From assembly GCA_022508635.1 (NCBI GenBank), contig JAFLUV010000045.1:1-13544 (forward strand): a DNA stretch of 13,544 bases, given 5' to 3'. The notes below the pieces were generated by a model. The model saw only the letters and a program-made list of their open reading frames with translations. It made no database searches and was not told where the DNA came from. A program made the position numbers and the translations under genes. This document shows positions 1 through 6,172 of the stretch, piece by piece. The DNA is from Prevotellaceae bacterium (GTDB lineage: Bacteria; Bacteroidota; Bacteroidia; Bacteroidales; Bacteroidaceae). Each line of letters opens with the position of its first letter. Within the stretch, counting starts at the first letter, position 1.

Positions 1-15
1 GTCCGTGAAACGGAC
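1..15. repeat. Short perfect hairpin at the window edge
   Basis: Six-base arms GTCCGT and ACGGAC surround a three-base loop. The hairpin lies about 45 bases downstream of the leftward -7 box at 60-67, so it would fall in the 5' leader, or the first codons, of a gene that runs out of the window to the left. The surrounding 60 bases are GC-rich. No ATG start is visible on the minus strand here, so the coding start is outside the window or uses an alternative codon such as the GTG near position 30. Confidence 0.45.
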
Positions 16-59
16 CCTCCCGTGCCGCTGCACGCTTCCTCTGCGAGAATATCCGGCTG

Positions 60-67
60 CAAAGATA
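60..67 (-). promoter_or_regulatory. Leftward Bacteroidetes-type -7 box
   Basis: On the minus strand the bases read TATCTTTG, a perfect match to the Bacteroidetes primary sigma factor -7 box TAnnTTTG, followed by GCAG. The zone where a -33 TTTG would sit is occupied by the eight-C run at 86-93, so the -33 element is missing. It would drive a gene leaving the window to the left, divergent from the operon that starts at 233. Confidence 0.5.
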
Positions 68-130
68 ACAATAATTTTAGAAACACCCCCCCCGTCCTGG
101 GCAAAAAAATTTCGCTTAAGTGATGAAATT

Positions 131-164
131 TGCACGAAATAGGCCTGAAACGGGTGTTCGTGCA
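131..164. repeat. Eight-base inverted repeat upstream of the operon promoter
   Basis: The arms TGCACGAA (131-138) and TTCGTGCA (157-164) are perfectly complementary across 18 bases. The repeat sits directly upstream of the core promoter of the zinc-ribbon operon and between two divergent promoters. This placement suits an operator, but no regulator is known and a chance match is possible. Confidence 0.4.
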
Positions 165-196
165 CGGGAAAGGTGTCGTTTTTGGGTAAAAAGCTG

Positions 197-204
197 TAAC
201 TTTG
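197..204 (+). promoter_or_regulatory. Promoter -7 box of the zinc-ribbon/SGNH/MBOAT operon
   Basis: TAACTTTG matches the Bacteroidetes -7 consensus TAnnTTTG. No convincing -33 TTTG lies 19-21 bases upstream. The expected start of transcription, near 211, would leave a leader of about 20 bases before the ATG at 233. Confidence 0.6.
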
Positions 205-232
205 CATCACTTATCAGCACTTCAAACGACAA

Positions 233-1339
233 ATGAGCATCATAAAATGTCCCGAATGCCGTCGGCAGGTGTCCACAATGGCTGGCACTTGCCCTGGTTG
301 CGGCATCAGAATCTCCGGCCATCTGTGTACCTGTCCCGGCTGCGGCAGCCATTGCCTCATACACCAAGACACATGCCCCCAGTGCGGAGCGCCCCTTGAA
401 AACAAACCGGCGCCATCGCCCGAGCCTTCCCCAGAAGAAAAGACTCCGAAGAAGGCTCCGAGGAAGCGAAAGAGGATATGGAAGTGGCTTGCCGGCGCCA
501 TCGTCGCCGCTCTTCTCCTTGGTGCCCTCGGGGCAGGCGGAGACTATTACCGCCAGCAACTGCTACAGCAAAGGGAGCAAGCCAGATACGAACGGCTCTG
601 CGAAACCACGAATCCCGACTTCTACCAGCAGTTCCTCGACGAGTATCCCGAGAGCGAACACTGCGACGAGGTGCGCGAACGCATGCTCCGGCTCCAGGAG
701 GAAGCGCGCGAATGGCAGCAGGTGCGGCAAGCCGTCAACCGCGTCAGCATCATATCGTTCATGCAGAAGTACCCGGGGTCGGTGCGCCTGCGGATTTGCG
801 AGGACATGATAGACTCCATAGACTGGCAAGAGGCACAAGCCGTCGGCAGCGAGGAGGCCATAACGGCGTACCTCACCCAGCACCCGGCCGGCCGATACGC
901 CGACTGTGCGGCCGAGACGAAGAATGCACTCCGCCTCAGCAAGGTGACGACAGGCGAACGCGCATTGATACGCGGCGCACTTGAAACCTTCTTCTCCAAA
1001 GCCATTGCCAACCGGGACATCAAGGCTGCAAGCCAGGCCATAGACAGCACGATGGTCATGTTCTGCGGCAAAAAGGATGCCGACGCAGAAGCCATCATCC
1101 AGTATGCCAGCGAGAAGAAGGCAAAGGACGTCATAGGCCTGCACTACCTCATCGACCAGAAGATGAGCGCGCACAAGGAAATGCTTGCCGGCGGCGTAGT
1201 CTGCTATTCGGTGGAGTTTGAAATGCTGGAAACCATCAGCCGAAGCGACATCAGCCAGCCTGCATCCTGCAACTACCGCGTCACCGCCCTCATCAGCGAG
1301 GAATACAAAATCGTGCAGATGGAGATAACGAAGCTATGA
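233..1339 (+). CDS. Double zinc-ribbon, single-pass membrane protein with repeat-bearing periplasmic domain
   Basis: The 368-residue protein begins with two zinc ribbons whose CxxC pairs are C6/C9 with C20/C23 and C34/C37 with C48/C51. A proline- and lysine-rich linker (about 54-82, ending KKAPRKRKR) leads into one membrane helix at about 83-103. By the positive-inside rule the ribbons are cytoplasmic and the rest periplasmic. The outer part holds three similar segments near 130-151, 172-193 and 209-230, each with an aromatic, then (Y/H)P followed by a small residue, then helix. A C-terminal domain of about 130 residues follows, possibly NTF2-like. The layout recalls the TcaA/YvbJ membrane proteins of Firmicutes, but I see no direct family match. 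It is the first gene of an operon; its TGA overlaps the next ATG by four bases. A sensor or scaffold for the acylation pair downstream is inference. Confidence 0.85.
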   Translation: MSIIKCPECRRQVSTMAGTCPGCGIRISGHLCTCPGCGSHCLIHQDTCPQCGAPLENKPAPSPEPSPEEKTPKKAPRKRKRIWKWLAGAIVAALLLGALGAGGDYYRQQLLQQREQARYERLCETTNPDFYQQFLDEYPESEHCDEVRERMLRLQEEAREWQQVRQAVNRVSIISFMQKYPGSVRLRICEDMIDSIDWQEAQAVGSEEAITAYLTQHPAGRYADCAAETKNALRLSKVTTGERALIRGALETFFSKAIANRDIKAASQAIDSTMVMFCGKKDADAEAIIQYASEKKAKDVIGLHYLIDQKMSAHKEMLAGGVVCYSVEFEMLETISRSDISQPASCNYRVTALISEEYKIVQMEITKL

Positions 1340-2133
1340 AGTCCTACGCCAAGCTCATAGCAATACTTCTTCTCCCGCTGGCATTCGTCCTCTACTATGC
1401 CTACAGCCCCGTGCAGCTGCCGCCGCCGGGCTGGAAACTCAGCAAGCTAAGCGTCTCACCGCCCTCGCCCAAAGAAGAAGGGCAAGCCCCGACGGCAAGC
1501 CCGCCAGCGGAAGAGACCTGCGAAGAGAGTCTGCTTCCCCGGGCAGAGGACGAAGGAGGGATAGACACTTCTTCCCAAAGCATCCTCTTCTTCGGCGACT
1601 CGATGGTGGAAGGCCTGCTGCGCCGCATGAACGGCTACGCCTTTGCAAACGGGCACCAGGTGACAAACGTCGTCTGGTACGGCTCCACCACAGAGCTGTG
1701 GGCAAAGACCGACACCCTGCGCTATTTCATGGAAAAGGCAAAGCCGACCTTCGTCATGATAAGCATTGGCTCCAACGAGCAGTTTGTCAAGGATTTCTCC
1801 GACACCGAGGCGAACATACGCCATATCCTCCGGCAGCTGGGCACAACGCCCTTTGTCTGGATAGGCGTCCCCGCCTGGCGAACAGACACAGGCATCAACG
1901 ACCTCACGCAACGGATTGCGGGAAGGGGACGGTACTTCGACAGCCGCGGACTCACGCTGCAGCGCGGTAGCGACCACCGCCACCCAACCTTCGCCGCAGC
2001 AAGCCTTTGGATGGACAGTGTTGCCACTTGGATGGCAAGTCCCGGCACCGCTCACCCCATCCGCATGGAAAAGCCGGCAGACAAGAGAAGGCATTCCTTC
2101 CCGACATACGTTCTACAGCCTATAACGAAATGA
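1336..2133 (+). CDS. SGNH/GDSL hydrolase-like periplasmic protein, probable O-acyltransferase partner
   Basis: The 265-residue protein has an N-terminal hydrophobic anchor or signal (about 5-23), a proline-rich spacer (about 25-75) and an SGNH fold. Motifs visible are block I GDS with Ser89, a block II glycine at 116, block III GSN with Asn147, and the C-terminal DxxH pair Asp213/His216. The nucleophile and the Asp-His dyad are therefore present. SGNH proteins next to MBOAT proteins, such as PatB with PatA, transfer or remove acetyl groups on peptidoglycan or exopolysaccharide in the periplasm. The start overlaps the stop of the zinc-ribbon gene (ATGA), and its own stop overlaps the MBOAT start in the same way, which indicates translational coupling. 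The tail after about residue 233 is basic and proline-containing. The target polymer cannot be read from the sequence. Confidence 0.85.
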   Translation: MKSYAKLIAILLLPLAFVLYYAYSPVQLPPPGWKLSKLSVSPPSPKEEGQAPTASPPAEETCEESLLPRAEDEGGIDTSSQSILFFGDSMVEGLLRRMNGYAFANGHQVTNVVWYGSTTELWAKTDTLRYFMEKAKPTFVMISIGSNEQFVKDFSDTEANIRHILRQLGTTPFVWIGVPAWRTDTGINDLTQRIAGRGRYFDSRGLTLQRGSDHRHPTFAAASLWMDSVATWMASPGTAHPIRMEKPADKRRHSFPTYVLQPITK

Positions 2134-3539
2134 TATTCACGTCCGTTCAATTCTGGGCAGCCTTCATTGCCTTCCTTACCCTGTTTGCACTGCTGCGGCA
2201 AGCAGGACGAAAACTGCTGATGCTCTACGTCATCGCCGCCAGTCTTGCTTTCTTCTACGCGAGTAACCACTGGCTGATGCTGTTGCTGCCGGCCACGGCT
2301 CTTGTCTCATGGGGGCTGACGAGGCGGATGTCCCACCTCACAGGCGGCAAACGCCGTGCCCTGCTCTTTCTCGTCATCGTGCTCGATCTGCTGCCACTGC
2401 TCTTCTTCAAATATGCGCAGCCACTCTCCGACTTGCTCAGACACATGCTTGCCACAAACTTTTCCCTCAAAAGCATCGTGCTCCCCATCGGCATCTCATT
2501 CTATACATTCCAGGCTATCAGCTACTCTGTCGACGTCTATCGTCGCGACTTTCGCCTCAGCGTCACCTTCTTGGAGTACCTGTTCTATCTTTCATTCTTC
2601 CCATTGCTGCTGGCAGGCCCTATCACACGCGCCAGTACCTTTTTCCCGCAGATCCGACGCAACGCCGTAGTCAGCGAACGCCTCCTCTACAGGGGACTTT
2701 GGCTCGTCATACTCGGCATCGTGAAGAAAGCCGTCATTGCCGATTACATCGCTCAGTATAACGATTGGATTTTCTCTATGCCAGAAGCCTATTCCGGCTT
2801 CGAATGCCTGATGGGGCTGTTTGGCTTCAGCATGCAAATATACTTGGACTTCAGCGGCTACAGCGACATCAGTATCGGCATTGCGGCCATGCTTGGCATC
2901 CGTCTGCGCGAGAACTTCGTCTTCCCCTACCGCAGCCATAATCTCACCGAGTTCTGGCACCGCTGGCACATCTCGCTTTCCACGTGGTTCCGCGACTACC
3001 TCTACATCCCTTTGGGCGGCAATCGGCACGGCATTCTTTGCACCTGCCTCTGCCTCTTCGCCACCATGCTTGCTGCCGGCATTTGGCACGGAAGTACAAC
3101 GATGTTCCTCGTCTGGAGCGCATTGCATGGCTTGGGACTTATTCTCCACAAACTCTTGAGGCCGATACTTCGCGACATTCGCGACAATACGCTTACCATC
3201 AGCATCTCGCGCTTTATCACCCTATGCTTCGTCATTTTTTGCTGGACATTCTTCCGTTCGCCCGACCCCGGTACGGCACACAGACTGCTCGCAGCCATCT
3301 TCACCCGCATGGATTTGTCCTATGCCATGCCTTTCTTTGAAGCCAGGACAACATGGTGCATTCTTCTATTTTCCAGTCTTTTGTCTCTGGCGATAGGAGA
3401 AAAAACCTACTGCCGCATCGAAGCGAAGTTCATCCGTTGGCCTTGGACTATGAAGCTCCTTGCCTTTATGTTTGTCGTACAATTAGCCATAGAGTTGAAC
3501 AAAAGCAACATACAACCCTTTCTCTATTTTAGTTTCTGA
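2130..3539 (+). CDS. MBOAT family membrane-bound O-acyltransferase (PatA/AlgI-like)
   Basis: The 469-residue protein has roughly ten or more hydrophobic segments and the hallmark MBOAT motifs. These are PIGISFYTFQ at 119-128, FWHRWHISLSTWFRDYLYIP starting at 276 with His277 and His280, and GIWHG with the likely catalytic His320. Family members move an acyl group, usually acetyl, across the inner membrane to a periplasmic acceptor, with an SGNH partner such as the preceding gene. The start chosen is the ATG at 2130, which shares ATGA with the upstream stop. The frame is open back to 2007, but the extra 41 residues are polar, unlike an MBOAT N-terminus, and lie inside the SGNH gene. The true substrate, such as peptidoglycan, capsule or lipopolysaccharide, is unknown. 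Confidence 0.93.
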   Translation: MIFTSVQFWAAFIAFLTLFALLRQAGRKLLMLYVIAASLAFFYASNHWLMLLLPATALVSWGLTRRMSHLTGGKRRALLFLVIVLDLLPLLFFKYAQPLSDLLRHMLATNFSLKSIVLPIGISFYTFQAISYSVDVYRRDFRLSVTFLEYLFYLSFFPLLLAGPITRASTFFPQIRRNAVVSERLLYRGLWLVILGIVKKAVIADYIAQYNDWIFSMPEAYSGFECLMGLFGFSMQIYLDFSGYSDISIGIAAMLGIRLRENFVFPYRSHNLTEFWHRWHISLSTWFRDYLYIPLGGNRHGILCTCLCLFATMLAAGIWHGSTTMFLVWSALHGLGLILHKLLRPILRDIRDNTLTISISRFITLCFVIFCWTFFRSPDPGTAHRLLAAIFTRMDLSYAMPFFEARTTWCILLFSSLLSLAIGEKTYCRIEAKFIRWPWTMKLLAFMFVVQLAIELNKSNIQPFLYFSF

Positions 3540-3563
3540 AGCGCAAAAGATTAGGGGAAATAC

Positions 3564-3594
3564 TTGCGTACTTCGGAAAGTTTCATTAATTTTG
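3564..3594 (+). promoter_or_regulatory. Promoter of the AICAR formyltransferase operon
   Basis: A TTG at 3564-3566 and TAATTTTG at 3587-3594 are separated by 20 bases, the standard Bacteroidetes -33/-7 geometry. Transcription should start near 3600, giving a leader of about 24 bases before the ATG at 3624. This excludes the longer reading frame beginning at 3564. Confidence 0.75.
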
Positions 3595-3623
3595 CACGGA
3601 TATTAATAAAGACACCATACTTT

Positions 3624-4811
3624 ATGGCACAGAAAGAACTACAGCTCAAATATGGTTGCAACCCCAACCAGAAGCCTTCGCGCATATATATGGAAAATGG
3701 CGAACTGCCTATTGAAGTCCTCGGCGGTCATCCCGGCTACATCAACTTCCTTGATGCCCTGAACAGCTGGCAACTCGTCAAAGAACTCAAGGCAGCCACC
3801 GGATTGCCAGCGGCTGCCAGTTTCAAGCATGTCTCCCCGGCAGGCGCTGCCGTAGGTCTGCCATTAAGCGAAACACTTGCGAAGATATACTTTGTGGATG
3901 ATATCCCAGTCCCTCTGAGCCCTATTGCCTGTGCATATGCCCGAGCCCGCGGTGCAGACCGCATGAGCAGCTACGGCGACTTTATTGCGCTAAGCGACAC
4001 ATGCGACGAAGCTACCGCACTCATCATCAAACGTGAAGTGAGCGATGGCATCATCGCACCCAGTTTTACAGAGGAAGCATTACAGATACTGCGCGAAAAG
4101 CGTAAGGGCACCTATAATATTATCCAAGTCGACCCACTTTACACACCTGAACCTATTGAGCGTAAACAAGTCTTTGGTATTACCTTCGAACAGGGACGCA
4201 ATGAAGTGAAGCTGGACGACCCCGCACTCTTCGAGAACATACCCACCGCTTGCAAGGACTTCACCGAGGCTGCGCGTCGTGACCTCATTATTGCCCTTAT
4301 CACCCTCAAATATACGCAGAGCAATAGTGTCTGCTATGCCAAGGATGGTCAGGCAATTGGCATCGGAGCTGGCCAGCAGAGCCGTATCCACTGCACACGC
4401 CTTGCCGGAAACAAGGCTGACATTTGGTGGCTCCGTCAGAATCCCAAGGTAATGGCATTGCCCTTTGTGCCTGGCATACGCCGTGCCGATCGTGACAACA
4501 CCATTGATATCTATATCAGCAACGACTATATGGACGTCCTTGCTGATGGAGAGTGGCAGAAGTTCTTCACCGAAAGACCCCAACCCCTCAGCAGTGAAGA
4601 GAAACAAGCTTGGATTCAGAAGAACACAGGTGTAAGCCTCGGCAGTGATGCATTCTTTCCCTTTGGCGATAACGTGGAGCGTGCCCACAAGAGCGGCGTC
4701 CAATACATCGCACAAGCAGGTGGCAGCGTCCGCGACGACCATGTTATCATGACTTGCGACAAATACAATATCGCAATGGCATTCACCGGAATAAGGCTGT
4801 TCCATCATTGA
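3624..4811 (+). CDS. Stand-alone AICAR transformylase (PurH C-terminal-domain-like)
   Basis: The 395-residue protein matches only the formyltransferase half of PurH, the enzyme that formylates AICAR with 10-formyltetrahydrofolate in the next-to-last step of purine synthesis. Visible hallmarks are the N-terminal LKYGCNPNQKPS, which corresponds to RYGxNPHQ of PurH, and the FKHVSPAG segment with the catalytic Lys68-His69 pair. Further matches are the ARARGADRMSSYGDFIAL stretch and the C-terminal MAFTGIRLFHH. The IMP cyclohydrolase domain is absent, and the length fits one domain. A separate bifunctional PurH or an IMP cyclohydrolase should exist elsewhere in the genome. The start at 3624 is chosen because the promoter occupies the region before it. 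Two genes follow closely on the same strand. Confidence 0.9.
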   Translation: MAQKELQLKYGCNPNQKPSRIYMENGELPIEVLGGHPGYINFLDALNSWQLVKELKAATGLPAAASFKHVSPAGAAVGLPLSETLAKIYFVDDIPVPLSPIACAYARARGADRMSSYGDFIALSDTCDEATALIIKREVSDGIIAPSFTEEALQILREKRKGTYNIIQVDPLYTPEPIERKQVFGITFEQGRNEVKLDDPALFENIPTACKDFTEAARRDLIIALITLKYTQSNSVCYAKDGQAIGIGAGQQSRIHCTRLAGNKADIWWLRQNPKVMALPFVPGIRRADRDNTIDIYISNDYMDVLADGEWQKFFTERPQPLSSEEKQAWIQKNTGVSLGSDAFFPFGDNVERAHKSGVQYIAQAGGSVRDDHVIMTCDKYNIAMAFTGIRLFHH

Positions 4812-4833
4812 TTCATTTTTGACAGAAAAGCAA

Positions 4834-5040
4834 ATGGCAAAATTTGGAGGTGACGACATTGATGCAGTTATCATGGAAGGCATTACTTTCCGAGGCGGTG
4901 CAAAAGGCAGTACAAGGAAAGAGGTCGCCAAGGTAAAGACAAAAGCTAAAAAAAAGCAATACATAACTGGAGCGCATGGTAGCGGTGCCGCCAAGAAGAA
5001 GGCGGACATACGCCGTCAGCGTGCCAATAGACACAAATAA
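4834..5040 (+). CDS. Small very basic protein of unknown function
   Basis: The 68-residue product is acidic only near its start (GGDDID, then a Glu-Gly) and then strongly basic. It has a Lys-rich centre and ends in RRQRANRHK, with no hydrophobic segment or signal peptide. Such composition suits RNA, ribosome or DNA binding, but I do not recognise a family. The ATG at 4834 is preferred over an in-frame TTG at 4819. It starts 22 bases after the AICAR transformylase stop with no promoter visible between, so it is probably cotranscribed. An eight-A run at 4948-4955 encodes Lys39-Lys40 and part of Lys41. Confidence 0.65.
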   Translation: MAKFGGDDIDAVIMEGITFRGGAKGSTRKEVAKVKTKAKKKQYITGAHGSGAAKKKADIRRQRANRHK

Positions 5041-5076
5041 GGCAACGGATTTGAACATTATATTAGGGATAAAAAT

Positions 5077-6150
5077 ATGAAACGTGCTGCATTACTCTTG
5101 TTTTTTCACATTTCATTCTTCACGCTTTATTTTGCCTCTGCACAGACGGAAGTAGTACCTTTCGTACCAGGAAGCACTCTTGAAGGTGTCACCTATTACT
5201 TGCCACGTACAGCATTCCGCATAACTGTCGTCTGCGAGAAGACAACCATCCGCCCCGGCGATTTCAACAAATATGCCGACCGCTATCTGCGGCTACAGGA
5301 CGTTCCAGTGGAAGAAAGCATTCAGTGGACTTTGAAGGACATCATTCTTGAGCCCTTCGGCAAGCCTGACCCAGCAAAAGTCTACAGCATTAAATTGAAA
5401 AGCAAGACTGTAGCACCACTTGTCGGACTCAGCCACGACGGTATCCTGCTGAGCATTAACTGTGATGCACAAGAGACCTTTTTGCCAGAGTTGCCTAAGC
5501 CCGTGAAAGGGGCGGCTCCCGAGAATCCTCGCACCTACATGACACAGGAGATACTTGCTGCTGGTAGCACGGCAAAGATGGCAGAACTCTGTGCGCAGGA
5601 GATGTACGATATTCGCGACAGCAAGAACGCCCTCGTCCGAGGCGAAGCAGACAATACGCCAAAAGACGGCGAACAGCTTAAACTCATGCTTGAACAGCTG
5701 GACAAACAGGCTTCAGTACTGGAATCGCTCTTCAGCGGTACCCGTCAGACCGACACTGAAGTCTTCTCTTTTTTCTATGACCCGCAACAGGAGAGCGACC
5801 GCGACGTACTTTTCCGTTTCTCGCAGAAGTTCGGTGTGGTGGATGCCGACAATTTGGTGGGCGAGCCTGTTACCATATCGCTTAAGGTTATGGAAAGCAT
5901 CCCGACGTCAGTCCCCTCGGAGGACGTTACTAAAAAGCGTGCCAAAATGGATAACGGAGTCTATTACAACATTCCGGCTCGTACAAAGATAAGCGTTGCC
6001 TATCAGGGCAAAGAGTATGTCAATATGGAAACGCCGATGGCACAATTCGGTATTGTCGAGCTGCTCTCCAACACACTTTTCGACAAGAAAACCACCACAC
6101 AAGTCACCTTCTTCCAGACCACAGGTAGTACAAAGGATGTGATGGAATAG
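5077..6150 (+). CDS. Secreted protein, probable DUF4831 family
   Basis: The 357-residue protein has a clear signal peptide: Lys-Arg, a hydrophobic core at about 4-19, and Ala-Ser-Ala followed by Gln, with cleavage after residue 22. The mature start has the pattern YYLPRTAFRITVVCEK followed by RPGDFNKYADRYL, which I associate with the Bacteroidetes-specific DUF4831 family of unknown function; that assignment is from memory. The centre (about 155-215) is predicted helical and the C-terminal part looks beta-rich. No lipobox and no outer-membrane barrel signature is evident, so it is probably periplasmic. It follows the small basic gene by 36 bases without a visible promoter. Its stop is 22 bases from that of the convergent nucleoside kinase gene. 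Confidence 0.7.
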   Translation: MKRAALLLFFHISFFTLYFASAQTEVVPFVPGSTLEGVTYYLPRTAFRITVVCEKTTIRPGDFNKYADRYLRLQDVPVEESIQWTLKDIILEPFGKPDPAKVYSIKLKSKTVAPLVGLSHDGILLSINCDAQETFLPELPKPVKGAAPENPRTYMTQEILAAGSTAKMAELCAQEMYDIRDSKNALVRGEADNTPKDGEQLKLMLEQLDKQASVLESLFSGTRQTDTEVFSFFYDPQQESDRDVLFRFSQKFGVVDADNLVGEPVTISLKVMESIPTSVPSEDVTKKRAKMDNGVYYNIPARTKISVAYQGKEYVNMETPMAQFGIVELLSNTLFDKKTTTQVTFFQTTGSTKDVME

Positions 6151-6172
6151 TTTTCAAGATTTTCTCAACATA

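Noticed and set aside
2007..2129. N-terminal extension of the MBOAT gene to an ATG at 2007
   Set aside because: The extra residues are polar and lie inside the SGNH gene; the ATG at 2130 gives a hydrophobic MBOAT N-terminus and a typical ATGA overlap.
3564..3623. Longer start for the AICAR transformylase
   Set aside because: The region contains the -33 and -7 boxes, and homology to PurH begins after the ATG at 3624.
4819..4833. TTG start for the small basic protein
   Set aside because: It adds five residues only and a good ATG follows at 4834; the alternative is not excluded by homology.
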